A DNA stretch of 64,000 nt, from contig NZ_JAJEWL010000003.1 in NCBI RefSeq assembly GCF_020687695.1, positions 1-64,000 on the forward strand, given 5' to 3'. The stretch is from Pusillimonas sp. MFBS29. Its GTDB lineage: Bacteria > Pseudomonadota > Gammaproteobacteria > Burkholderiales > Burkholderiaceae_B. The notes under the pieces are model-generated. The model did not search any database and was not told where the DNA came from. It saw only the letters and a list, made by a program, of their open reading frames with translations. The translations under genes were made by a program, and so were the position numbers. Below, in pieces: positions 18,817-26,876 of the stretch; positions within the stretch are counted from its first letter, which is position 1; each line of letters opens with the position of its first letter.

Positions 18817-18862
18817 ATAATAAAGCTACTGGTATCTGTTTGCCGTCGAGAAAGGACATCTC

Positions 18863-20212
18863 ATGCATCCACGCTCCCCTCACGATTCTTCCACCGATTA
18901 CGACGCAAATATAAATCGCCGCCGCTTTCTGGCCCTGGCCACAGCTGGCGCCCTAAGCACCGCTCTGCCCACCCCCACGCTGGCGGCGCCTGCGGGTATC
19001 AAAACATCCGCCCGCATTGTGATCGCGGGCGCCGGGGCAGCCGGGTTGTCCGCCGCTTCTCGTTTGGCCGAGCGGCTTGATGGCGCCAGCATTACCATCA
19101 TTGACGCACGCCGCCAGCATTTCTATCAACCCGGCTACACGCTTGTTGCCGCCGGGGTGAAACCGCAGCAGTATGTGGTGTCCGACACGGCAGCTTACCT
19201 GCCGCCCGGCGTGAACTGGGTCCAGGAAAGCGTTGCCGAGATCGACCCGGAAGCACGCAAGGTAGTTACCTCCGGCGGCACCACGCTGGCCTACGACTAC
19301 CTCATCGTCGCCACTGGCTTGTCATTGCACTACGATGAGATCGAAGGCATGGAGCCGGGGCTGATCGGCAAAGACGGCATTGCCAGCATCTACAACGGAC
19401 ATGAAGCCGCCTACGCCAGCTCGCAAGCATTGCACAACTTCATCGAGCGCGGTGGCCGAGGCATCTTCACACGGCCCGGCACGGAAATGAAGTGCGCTGG
19501 CGCGCCGCTGAAATTCACCTTCATTTCCGAAGACATCGCAACGCGCCAGGGTCGGCGCGACAAACTCTCCATTGAGTACTTCTCGAACAACAAGTCACTC
19601 TTCAGCGTTCCCATCGTATCGGAAAAGGTGCGCATGCTGTTTCGGCAGCGCAATATCCCGGTCACCTACGAACGCGTGCTCACGGCCATCGACCCTGGCC
19701 GCCGCCTTGCCACATTCCGCACACCCGATGGCACCGAGGAACAGTCCTATGACTTCATCCATGTCATTCCCCCCATGCGTGCGCCTGCCGTAGTGCGTAA
19801 CAGCCCCCTGCCCTGGCAAACCGGCAACTGGGCATCCGAAGGCTGGATGGAGGTCGATCGCCACACGCTGCGCCACATCCGCTATCCGGATGTCTTTGGT
19901 GTGGGCGATATCGCTGGCGTGCCCAAGGGAAAGACCGCCGCCAGCGTCAAGTGGCAGGTGCCCGTCGCGGTCGACCATCTGGTGGCCGACATCGCAGGAG
20001 CCCGCAGCGACCAGCGCTACGACGGCTATACATCGTGTCCCTTGATCACCCGCCTGGGGCGCGCGATGCTGATCGAATTCGACTACGAGAACAATCTGGT
20101 GGAATCATTCCCCGGCATGATCGCCCCGCTCGAAGAACTCTGGGTCAGCTGGGTCGTGAAGACCATGGCCCTCAAACCCACTTACATCAGTATGCTGCGC
20201 GGCCGCGCGTAA
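18863..20212 (+). CDS. sqr: Sulfide:quinone oxidoreductase, Tat-exported
   Basis: This 449-residue flavoprotein has a Tat-type signal (NRRRFLALATAGAL, residues 18-31), an FAD-binding GAGAAGLSAA near residue 56 and the second FAD segment DVFGVGDIAGVPKGKTA near residue 343. Two catalytic cysteines are visible: C211 in MKCAGAP and C392 in YTSCPL. That pair is characteristic of the SQR group related to mitochondrial SQOR. It oxidises sulfide to sulfane sulfur and passes electrons to quinone. AAAGGA precedes the ATG. Confidence 0.88.
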   Translation: MHPRSPHDSSTDYDANINRRRFLALATAGALSTALPTPTLAAPAGIKTSARIVIAGAGAAGLSAASRLAERLDGASITIIDARRQHFYQPGYTLVAAGVKPQQYVVSDTAAYLPPGVNWVQESVAEIDPEARKVVTSGGTTLAYDYLIVATGLSLHYDEIEGMEPGLIGKDGIASIYNGHEAAYASSQALHNFIERGGRGIFTRPGTEMKCAGAPLKFTFISEDIATRQGRRDKLSIEYFSNNKSLFSVPIVSEKVRMLFRQRNIPVTYERVLTAIDPGRRLATFRTPDGTEEQSYDFIHVIPPMRAPAVVRNSPLPWQTGNWASEGWMEVDRHTLRHIRYPDVFGVGDIAGVPKGKTAASVKWQVPVAVDHLVADIAGARSDQRYDGYTSCPLITRLGRAMLIEFDYENNLVESFPGMIAPLEELWVSWVVKTMALKPTYISMLRGRA

Positions 20213-20230
20213 ATCCGACTGGAGCCCAAT

Positions 20231-20590
20231 ATGAAAGAACTAGACCCTCAAATGTTTCTAGCCGTCTTCCAGGAAATGCTCGGCCCCTTACTGTGGCTGC
20301 TGCTGGCCTTGGTCGGTGTCGGCACACTGGCTTTCGTCGCACTGCTGGCGCGCGAACGCAGAATCGCCTGGCGGCGCCTGGCCTGGTCAGAACTCATAGG
20401 CCTATTCGGCGGCGTGATCGCGCTGGTGTTCATGGCGAAAGTCTCGTCATCCGGCTACAGCGATGCCGCCGGCCCTGCCGACTGGATTCTCCTTGCCCTG
20501 ATATTCGTGTTGGGCGCAATCGGAACCGCGGTCATCGCCTACACAGCCATCGGCTGGGTAGGCACGGCAACGCGCAAGCCGGCAGCCTGA
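20231..20590 (+). CDS. DUF5368 membrane protein
   Basis: This 119-residue protein has three predicted membrane helices (about residues 18-40, 53-70 and 83-108) separated by a basic cytoplasmic loop (RERRIAWRRLAWSEL). It follows the sulfide:quinone oxidoreductase by 18 bases with GGAG before its ATG, and DUF5368 genes are known companions of such oxidoreductases. Its biochemical role is unknown; an anchor for the soluble flavoprotein is one possibility. Confidence 0.75.
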   Translation: MKELDPQMFLAVFQEMLGPLLWLLLALVGVGTLAFVALLARERRIAWRRLAWSELIGLFGGVIALVFMAKVSSSGYSDAAGPADWILLALIFVLGAIGTAVIAYTAIGWVGTATRKPAA

Positions 20591-20613
20591 GCCATTAGCC
20601 CCCCCACCCGGAC

Positions 20614-21429
20614 TCAACCTTCCTTGCGCAGGGTGAATCTGGGGAAGAGGTTTTCGATTTCCTGCACCAGGTGTGTGCCGGGATAATCGGTAAACCGCAA
20701 ATGGTTCAGATCGTCATTCCGACAGCCCGTAGTACGAAATACCTGCAATGCGTAATCAGTAACGCCGGCATCGGCCAGTTGCCGGGCCAGCCTGCGAATC
20801 TCATCGACATCGTGCAGGCGCGGATGAATGGTGGTGCGAACTTCATGGCTTACCCCGCTTTCCAGCACGGCCTGCAGGCTTTCGTATGCCGGGACACCGC
20901 TATCCCGTACCTGAGTGACGGCGTCGTAGCGTGCCGCAGTCGCCTTGATGTCCAGACCCACCCAGTCCACCAGCGGCAAGACCTGGCGCAAACGCCTGGG
21001 ATGCGTGCCGCCGCTGTGCAGCCCGATCTGAAAACCAAGCTCGCGCGTTTCACGCAGAGCCGCTTCCAGGCCGGGATCCATGGTGGGTTCGCCGCCGCTG
21101 AACACAACGGCGTCGATCAGCCCGACACGGCGCGCCAGGAAAGCATGAACGGTCTTCCAGGCCAGAGGACTCTGTGCCGTACGTTGCTGCAAGTGGGGGT
21201 TGTGGCAATAGCCACAGCGCCAGGGGCAGCCTTGCACAAAGATCACTGCCGATAACCGGCCAGGGAAATCCGTGGCGGTAAAGGGCGTGATACCCCCGAC
21301 TTTCAGGGTAACGCTTGTGGGCGAGGCAGCGGTCGACACGGCGTGATCAGGCAGCCAGGGTTTCGGCCGGGCTATGTGCTGCGTCACGGCCCAGGCCTGC
21401 AGCGCCTTCGGTGAAGTAGCGACGCTCAT
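20614..21429 (-). CDS. nrdG: Anaerobic ribonucleotide reductase activase NrdG
   Basis: This 271-residue radical SAM protein has the cluster motif CPWRCGYC (C68, C72, C75) followed by VVFSGGEPTMDP. It generates the glycyl radical of NrdD. The first about 40 residues before LKVGGITPF are unusual and overlap the small NrdD gene by about 80 bases. An AAAGG eight bases before the ATG at 21429 supports that start. It is the last gene of nrdD - small nrdD - nrdG. Confidence 0.88.
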   Translation of the reverse strand: MSVATSPKALQAWAVTQHIARPKPWLPDHAVSTAASPTSVTLKVGGITPFTATDFPGRLSAVIFVQGCPWRCGYCHNPHLQQRTAQSPLAWKTVHAFLARRVGLIDAVVFSGGEPTMDPGLEAALRETRELGFQIGLHSGGTHPRRLRQVLPLVDWVGLDIKATAARYDAVTQVRDSGVPAYESLQAVLESGVSHEVRTTIHPRLHDVDEIRRLARQLADAGVTDYALQVFRTTGCRNDDLNHLRFTDYPGTHLVQEIENLFPRFTLRKEG

Positions 21430-21556
21430 GGAATTCGCCTTTCTTTCCGATGTTGAACGAGGACACAGGGCGGTGATAGCCCATGACGCGTGTCCAGACT
21501 TCGCACGGTTGGCGTTCTTCGTTTTTCAATTCAATAACGGGGTTTTGTGCTGACAT
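21347..21556 (-). CDS. nrdD: Separate glycyl-radical subunit of class III ribonucleotide reductase
   Basis: This 69-residue protein contains CEVWTRVMGYHRPVSSFN and GKKGEFHERRYF, which in single-chain NrdD form the C-terminus carrying the radical glycine (RV-x-GY, here G26). The large subunit gene ends 50 bases upstream and lacks this segment. A strong AAGGAG ribosome-binding site precedes the ATG, so this is a gene in its own right and not the result of a chance stop codon. Small proteins annotated nrdD next to a large reductase gene are known in related proteobacteria. Confidence 0.85.
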   Translation of the reverse strand: MSAQNPVIELKNEERQPCEVWTRVMGYHRPVSSFNIGKKGEFHERRYFTEGAAGLGRDAAHSPAETLAA

Positions 21557-21605
21557 GGTCGGCTCCTTTTTCAGTAGGTTGGTGTAGAGAAAGATGGCAC
21601 TGCCC

Positions 21606-23306
21606 TTACGCGACTTTCAGCTGTTTGCGTGCAAGAATTTCTTCGTCGCATTTCGGGCAGTATGGGTGGTTGCCGCTAAGATAGCCGTGCACCGGGCAGA
21701 TCGAGAAAGTCGGGGTTACGGTGATATAGGGCAGGCGGAAACGGCTCAGGGCGCGCTTGACCAGTTCGCGGCAGGCTGCCGCACTGGATAAGGGCTCTGT
21801 CATGTACAGGTGCAAGACCGTGCCGCCGGTGTATTTGCATTGCAGGGTATCCTGACGCTCCAGGGCCTCGAAGGGGTCTTCGGTGTAGCCCACCGGCAAC
21901 TGCGAAGAGTTGGTGTAGTAAGGCATCTCGTTTGTACCGGCCTGCAAAATGCCCGGAAAGCGCTTGCGGTCTTCCTTGGCAAAGCGATAGGTCGTGCCTT
22001 CGGCGGGCGTGGCTTCCAGGTTATACATATGGCCGGTCGCCTGCTGGAACTCCACCATGCGCGCGCGCACGTGATCAAGCAGACGCAGCGCGAACTCATG
22101 CCCCCAGCGTGTGGTGATGTCGTGCTCACCGCGCGTGAAGTTGCGTATCATCTCGTTGATGCCATTCACGCCCAGCGTGGAAAAGTGGTTACGCAGCGTA
22201 CCAAGATAGCGGCGCGTATAAGGAAACAAGCCGTCGTCCATCAGTTGCTGGATTAGCTTGCGCTTGATTTCAAGGCTGTCGCGACCCAAGGCCAGCAATT
22301 CATCCAGGCGAGCGATTAAGGCGGCTTCATCGCCGGCATGCAGGTACCCCAACCTTGCGCAGTTAACGGTGACCACGCCCAATGAGCCGGTTTGTTCGGC
22401 CGAGCCAAACAGGCCATTGCCACGCTTGAGCAGCTCTCGCAAATCGAGTTGCAGGCGGCAGCACATGGAGCGGATCATGTTCGGCTTGAGCTCGGAGTTG
22501 ATGAAATTCTGAAAGTACGGAAGGCCGTAACGAGCCGTCATTTCGAACAGCAGTTCAGCGTTGGGGCTGTGCCAGTCGAAGTCTTCCGTGATGTTGTAAG
22601 TAGGAATGGGGAAAGTGAAAACGCGGCCCTTGGCATCGCCTGCCATCATGACTTCAATATAGGCGCGGTTGATGAGATCCATTTCGGCCTGCAATGCGCC
22701 ATACGTGAATGGCATCTCTTGACCGCCGATCACCGGCACCTGTTCGCGCAAGTCTTCCGGGCAGACCCAATCAAAGGTCAGATTGGTGAAGGGCGTTTGC
22801 GTGCCCCAGCGCGACGGTACATTCAGGTTGTAGATCAGTTCCTGCATGCACTGGCGCACGGCTTCGTAGCTCAAGGCGTCCTTGCGCACAAAGGGTGCCA
22901 TATAGGTGTCGAAGGAGCTGAAGGCCTGGGCGCCAGCCCATTCGTTCTGCATGGTACCCAGGAAGTTGACGATCTGCCCGACAGCACTGGACATATGCCG
23001 CGGCGGCCCGGATTCCACGGTGCCTGGCACGCCATTCAGGCCTTCGTGCAACAGCGTGCGCAACGACCAGCCTGCGCAATAGCCGGACAACATATCCAGA
23101 TCGTGGATATGTATGTCGCCTTCGCGGTGAGCCTGACCTATGTCCGATGGATAAACATGATCCAGCCAGTAGTTGGCGATTACTTTTCCAGACAGATTCA
23201 GAATCAGCCCGCCCAGGGAATAGCCCTGATTCGCGTTGGCGTTAACCCGCCAGTCTGCCCGGCTTAGGTACTCGTCTACCGATGCCCGTATATCAATCCG
23301 CGCCAT
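21606..23306 (-). CDS. nrdD: Class III ribonucleoside-triphosphate reductase, large chain lacking glycyl tail
   Basis: This 566-residue protein covers the NrdD barrel: EGDIHIHDLDMLSGYC, MQNEWAGAQAFSSFDTY, the double cysteine RSMCCRLQLD and a C-terminal zinc-binding region CPVHGYLSGNHPYCPKC. It stops 13 residues after the zinc cysteines, where the radical glycine segment would follow; that part is made by the next gene. An N-terminal ATP-cone is also absent. It makes dNTPs without oxygen. AAGGA lies eight bases before the ATG and two NrdR-like boxes lie upstream. Confidence 0.9.
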   Translation of the reverse strand: MARIDIRASVDEYLSRADWRVNANANQGYSLGGLILNLSGKVIANYWLDHVYPSDIGQAHREGDIHIHDLDMLSGYCAGWSLRTLLHEGLNGVPGTVESGPPRHMSSAVGQIVNFLGTMQNEWAGAQAFSSFDTYMAPFVRKDALSYEAVRQCMQELIYNLNVPSRWGTQTPFTNLTFDWVCPEDLREQVPVIGGQEMPFTYGALQAEMDLINRAYIEVMMAGDAKGRVFTFPIPTYNITEDFDWHSPNAELLFEMTARYGLPYFQNFINSELKPNMIRSMCCRLQLDLRELLKRGNGLFGSAEQTGSLGVVTVNCARLGYLHAGDEAALIARLDELLALGRDSLEIKRKLIQQLMDDGLFPYTRRYLGTLRNHFSTLGVNGINEMIRNFTRGEHDITTRWGHEFALRLLDHVRARMVEFQQATGHMYNLEATPAEGTTYRFAKEDRKRFPGILQAGTNEMPYYTNSSQLPVGYTEDPFEALERQDTLQCKYTGGTVLHLYMTEPLSSAAACRELVKRALSRFRLPYITVTPTFSICPVHGYLSGNHPYCPKCDEEILARKQLKVA

Positions 23307-23322
23307 GATGTAAATCCTTAAA

Positions 23323-23370
23323 TATCCATATTTAGTGTTTTGTGAAACTCTAAACCACTACATATGGTGT
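23323..23370 (-). promoter_or_regulatory. Paired NrdR boxes upstream of nrdD
   Basis: On the minus strand ACACCATATGTAGTGG (23370-23355) matches the NrdR consensus ACACWATATNTWGTGT at nearly every position. A weaker copy ACACTAAATATGGATA starts exactly 32 bp further on (23338-23323). Pairs about three helical turns apart are the hallmark of NrdR operators. The second box is only about 16 bases before the nrdD ATG. Confidence 0.75.
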
Positions 23371-23457
23371 TTCAAGGAAATCATCAAGCTAATTTCAAAA
23401 ACCTTAATCCAGCTCAAATTCGCAGCCCAGCGCCGGAGCAGCCTAATTGCCCAGGCA

Positions 23458-23493
23458 TTGACTTGTTATATCAATGCATATACAATGCATATA
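23458..23493 (+). promoter_or_regulatory. Promoter with tandem 11-bp repeats
   Basis: TTGACT (23458-23463), a 17-base spacer and TACAAT (23481-23486) make a good sigma-70 promoter. Two perfect head-to-tail copies of CAATGCATATA (23472-23482 and 23483-23493) overlap the spacer and the -10. The 11-bp period is about one helical turn, the pattern expected for cooperative dimers of a ribbon-helix-helix repressor. The first gene downstream encodes such a protein. Confidence 0.65.
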
Positions 23494-23531
23494 TATTTTC
23501 AATTTGAGCTTCATTTTTTTGAGTACTCTAA

Positions 23532-23711
23532 ATGCTAGGCAAACCCACTAAAGTGAAGCCCAATAAAAAAGATAGTCAGCTACTGATACGCATCAGTACC
23601 GCCGAGCGCGAACAGTTCCTGCAACTATGCGAAGAACTGGACACCACCGCCGCTCGTGAAATCAGGCTATTCATTCGCGCATTTATCAAAAAGCATGAAT
23701 CCAGCGAATAG
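23532..23711 (+). CDS. Small ribbon-helix-helix protein
   Basis: This 59-residue basic protein starts at MLGKPTKVKPNKK. The segment QLLIRISTAEREQFLQLCEE followed by LDTTAAREIRLFIRAFI has the strand-helix-helix pattern of Arc/CopG proteins: alternating polar and hydrophobic residues LLIRIS, then two amphipathic helices. Tandem repeats in its promoter suggest autoregulation. Family assignment is from pattern only. The next gene, 23 bases downstream, encodes a tiny lysine-rich peptide, and both end at a strong terminator, giving a two-gene unit. Confidence 0.6.
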   Translation: MLGKPTKVKPNKKDSQLLIRISTAEREQFLQLCEELDTTAAREIRLFIRAFIKKHESSE

Positions 23712-23734
23712 GCCTTTTTAGAAAGGAACGCAAT

Positions 23735-23848
23735 ATGTCCAAGAACGTCAAATCCCTCAAGCAAAAGATCAAAGCTCGCCAATCCAAAGTGGCAAAGCAC
23801 GAAAGCAAGATCAAAGCGCTGAAAAAATCGCTGAAGAAAGCTGCTTAA
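23735..23848 (+). CDS. 37-residue lysine-rich helical peptide
   Basis: This frame starts with ATG after AAGGA and encodes MSKNVKSLKQKIKARQSKVA and KHESKIKALKKSLKKAA. It has 15 lysines and no Pro, Gly, Trp or Cys, and hydrophobic residues recur every three to four positions, so it should form one strongly basic amphipathic helix. It could bind nucleic acid, membranes or the preceding ribbon-helix-helix protein. No homologue is recognised. The good ribosome-binding site and terminator argue that it is real. Confidence 0.6.
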   Translation: MSKNVKSLKQKIKARQSKVAKHESKIKALKKSLKKAA

Positions 23849-23883
23849 GCTTTCAGCCGGCCCGGCTAACGGGCAACAAAAAA

Positions 23884-23920
23884 GCCTGGCCCTGGTTTCA
23901 TACCGGGCCAGGCTTTTTTT
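23884..23920 (+). terminator. Strong rho-independent terminator
   Basis: A perfect 9-bp stem GCCTGGCCC / GGGCCAGGC with a 12-base loop is followed by seven T residues. An A-run precedes it, so it may also act on the other strand. It ends the two-small-gene unit 36 bases after the peptide stop codon. Confidence 0.92.
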
Positions 23921-23993
23921 GAAACTGTATTTATTTAAGGGCTAGAATCAGGTTAATATATTTAGGAACAAATACTAATAAATCGAGACATGC

Positions 23994-25079
23994 ATGCCTA
24001 TCGCCCAGATCAGTGCAGGTTCACAACGCTCCGTAGCGCTCGACAACAAAGGTACTGCCTGGGGATGGGGGGCATTCAAAACCGCCTACCCAAACCGACA
24101 AGAAACTCTTCCCGCAGAGATTTGCTCCACAGACAAATCCAAAATTGGCCACCACCGCTACGCTCAGCCATATGCGCAAATGCTCAACCCGGGTACGCCC
24201 TTTGACCTGATCGCCGATGGCAGCGTTCACATACTGGGGGCCTGCGGCAGCGGGGCTTTGCTGGCTTGCCGTCCCGTCATTGCACCAGACCACGGAGCAG
24301 CCCACCAAAAGCTTCAGGCCATCCCGCAAGGCATACGGCAGCTGGCCACCATGCACACCGTCAGCCTGGCGCTACTGAACAACGGCAGCATCTGGTCCTG
24401 GGGTTTCAATCACCTGGGCCAACTGGGCAGACCAGCGCATCCGGCGCACAACACCGAGGCGCAAATCAAGAATCTGCCTGCAATCGACAGCCTGGCCTGC
24501 GGTTCGGCACACGCTCTGGCCCTGGATCAGTCCGGCAATGTCTGGAGCTGGGGTGCAAACCAGGCTGGTCAGTTGGGCCACGGAACCCTTAAATCCTCCG
24601 ACACTCCGCGCAAACTTGCCCTGCCTGATCCTGTTGTTCAAGTTGCTGCCGGCGATACGCACAGCATGGCACTCGATGCAAATGGCCAACTGTGGGCATG
24701 GGGCGCAAACAATCATGGCCAGACCGGCAGCGCCGACGCGGCTTTTTTTGCTGAACCTGTAAAAATCCAGCTTGATTTCCCAGTACGCCAGATAGACGGC
24801 GGGCAGTTCTACACCGCCGCCCTTGCCGACCAGGGCGAAGTCTTTGCCTGGGGCTGGAATGGACTGGGGCAAATCGGTTTGCCGCAACCGCATTCATCTC
24901 CGAAAGCGGTGCAGATTTCCGGCCTGCCGCCTGTCACCCGCCTGGCCGCTGGTGCAGGTCATGTTCTGGTCAGCGATGACGCAACTATTTTTGCCTGGGG
25001 CGACAACCGCAGCGCCGCCTGCGGCCGACCCGCCCAAGACACAGTAATCCTGACCCCCAATCCCATCCATCTGGCCTGA
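23994..25079 (+). CDS. RCC1-repeat beta-propeller protein
   Basis: This 361-residue protein is built of RCC1-type repeats, seen in units such as SLALLNNGSIWSWGFNHLGQLG, HALALDQSGNVWSWGANQAGQLG and HSMALDANGQLWAWGANNHGQTG, about 50 residues apart. Six to seven blades are expected. There is no signal peptide, so it is probably cytoplasmic. Bacterial RCC1 proteins have no common function. The multicopper oxidase gene starts 10 bases downstream, so they form one unit. Confidence 0.88.
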   Translation: MPIAQISAGSQRSVALDNKGTAWGWGAFKTAYPNRQETLPAEICSTDKSKIGHHRYAQPYAQMLNPGTPFDLIADGSVHILGACGSGALLACRPVIAPDHGAAHQKLQAIPQGIRQLATMHTVSLALLNNGSIWSWGFNHLGQLGRPAHPAHNTEAQIKNLPAIDSLACGSAHALALDQSGNVWSWGANQAGQLGHGTLKSSDTPRKLALPDPVVQVAAGDTHSMALDANGQLWAWGANNHGQTGSADAAFFAEPVKIQLDFPVRQIDGGQFYTAALADQGEVFAWGWNGLGQIGLPQPHSSPKAVQISGLPPVTRLAAGAGHVLVSDDATIFAWGDNRSAACGRPAQDTVILTPNPIHLA

Positions 25080-25089
25080 GGGCATCAGC

Positions 25090-26835
25090 ATGAACAAAAG
25101 CGACCCATACCGCGCCGGTGCACCACTGGCAGCCACAGTCAATCCTGCCAACCCGAAGCGCCGCGATGTATTGCGCTGGTCCATGGGTCTGTCGGCCGGC
25201 CTGATACTGCCGCCGCTGGCTGGTTGCGGCAGCGGCGACAGTCAGGCAGCCACCGAAGACACCCTGCCTGAAGCCACCCGCATCTACGCCAAGGACGGCC
25301 TTATCGATATAGAGCTGGTGGCTGCGTATGCCAGCAACAGCGTTCAGTTCGCAGCAGGCGCACAAGACGTCTACCCCGGCACTTCGCAGTTGGTGAACGC
25401 CCACTTACGCAGCTTTAACAGCGGTGGCCTGGCCCCCACCCTGTACATGAATGCCGGCGACACTTTGCGCCTTTTGCTCAAGAACAGGCTGCCCGAAAAT
25501 GATCCCGATGTATCTTCACTGAGCTATCTGAATTACCAGAACAGCACCAATCTGCATTTTCATGGGCTGCACGTCGATCCCAAAGAGATCCGTCCCGGGG
25601 TTTTTGGCGATTATGTGGTTGATACCCCCGATGCGGGCGTCAAGCCGGGCGCCGACCGCCAGCATGAAATCGCCCTGCCGCCACATCACGTCAACGGAAT
25701 TTACTGGTATCACCCTCATTTGCACGGCTCAACGGCCACCCAGGTAATCAACGGCATGTTCGGCGCCATTGTGATCAATACGCCGCGTAACGACTTCAAC
25801 CTGAACGACAGCATCCGCGAACGAGTCATTTTCGTGCACCGGCTGAACCTTTCCGATACCGGCACCAGCGACACACTGTATGACTACGTGGCCAACACCA
25901 ACGGTGCATTCATGCTTAACGGTGCCTATCAGCCCACTATCGTGATGCGCCCCGGGGAAATCCAGAACTGGCATCTGATCAACTCAGACGCCTTCTATCC
26001 CTTCAATCCGGTGCTCGACGAGCACACCATGTGGTATTACGCCCGCGACGGAAACACGTTCCAGCGTCATTACCGTCCCATCACCGCCAGTACTGCGGCC
26101 CAAACAGACAACGCCCATTGGCCTGGCAGCATCATGTATCCGGGCAATCGCGATTCCATACTGGTGCAGGCCAGCAAAACACCGGGCACCTACTACTTGC
26201 GTTCTGCCAAGGCACCTTCAGGCATGAACCAGGAAATCGTGGCGCGCATAGTCGTTGAAGGCGCGCCGGTCGAAATGGATCTGCCCAGCCCAAGCCAGTT
26301 GCCCTTGTATAACAACTTCCTGCCCATTACCGATGCCGAACTGGCCGAGCATGGCGGCAAGACGCGTGCTGTGGTTCTGGCCATCGCCAACAAGGACAGC
26401 TCACTGTTCCCCCAGCCTATCCCGGCTGACGAAGAATGGTTTGTACCCCAAGCCGATGGCTCTTCCTTGGCCAACACGGTGTTTGCCACGGGCAACGAGG
26501 GAACCAAGCTTGCGCCTTTCCAATCGTCGCTGGCAGCAACCCAGACCGTAGCACTCAATGCCGTCGAGGAATGGACGCTCTATAACATGAGCGGCTATCC
26601 GCATCCCTTCCATATTCACATCAACGACTGCTATGTCATCAAGGTCAATGGCGAAGACATCGAACCCTATTGGGCGGATACCATTCCATTAGCTCCGGGC
26701 GGCACGACCACCCAACCTACGTCCATCACCTTCCGCAGTCGCTTTACCGACTTCACCGGCAAGTTTGTCTGGCATTGTCATGCACTGGACCACGAAGATA
26801 TGGGCATGATGGAGCTGGTTGAAGTGGTTGCATGA
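25090..26835 (+). CDS. Multicopper oxidase, Tat/lipoprotein signal
   Basis: This 581-residue protein has all four copper-ligand motifs: LHFHGLH, WYHPHLHGS, HPFHIHIN and WHCHALDHEDMGMM, the last including the type 1 Cys and a probable axial Met. The N-terminus has twin arginines (RR at residues 24-25, KRRDVLRW), a hydrophobic stretch and a lipobox-like LAGC ending at C46, so it is exported folded and possibly lipid-anchored. Such enzymes oxidise Cu(I), Mn(II) or phenolics; no methionine-rich insert typical of CueO is evident. Confidence 0.9.
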   Translation: MNKSDPYRAGAPLAATVNPANPKRRDVLRWSMGLSAGLILPPLAGCGSGDSQAATEDTLPEATRIYAKDGLIDIELVAAYASNSVQFAAGAQDVYPGTSQLVNAHLRSFNSGGLAPTLYMNAGDTLRLLLKNRLPENDPDVSSLSYLNYQNSTNLHFHGLHVDPKEIRPGVFGDYVVDTPDAGVKPGADRQHEIALPPHHVNGIYWYHPHLHGSTATQVINGMFGAIVINTPRNDFNLNDSIRERVIFVHRLNLSDTGTSDTLYDYVANTNGAFMLNGAYQPTIVMRPGEIQNWHLINSDAFYPFNPVLDEHTMWYYARDGNTFQRHYRPITASTAAQTDNAHWPGSIMYPGNRDSILVQASKTPGTYYLRSAKAPSGMNQEIVARIVVEGAPVEMDLPSPSQLPLYNNFLPITDAELAEHGGKTRAVVLAIANKDSSLFPQPIPADEEWFVPQADGSSLANTVFATGNEGTKLAPFQSSLAATQTVALNAVEEWTLYNMSGYPHPFHIHINDCYVIKVNGEDIEPYWADTIPLAPGGTTTQPTSITFRSRFTDFTGKFVWHCHALDHEDMGMMELVEVVA

Positions 26836-26876
26836 TTACAGTTGCCAAACGCCATGCACGGCATGGCTGGGCCGGC

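Noticed and set aside
21347-21608. The nrdD split as a simple nonsense mutation or sequencing error
   Set aside because: The small gene has its own strong AAGGAG site and ATG, and a 50-base spacer that does not read as missing NrdD sequence.
23472-23493. CAATGCATATA repeats as the start of a CRISPR or larger tandem array
   Set aside because: Only two copies, with no spacers; they overlap a promoter, so an operator is the better reading.
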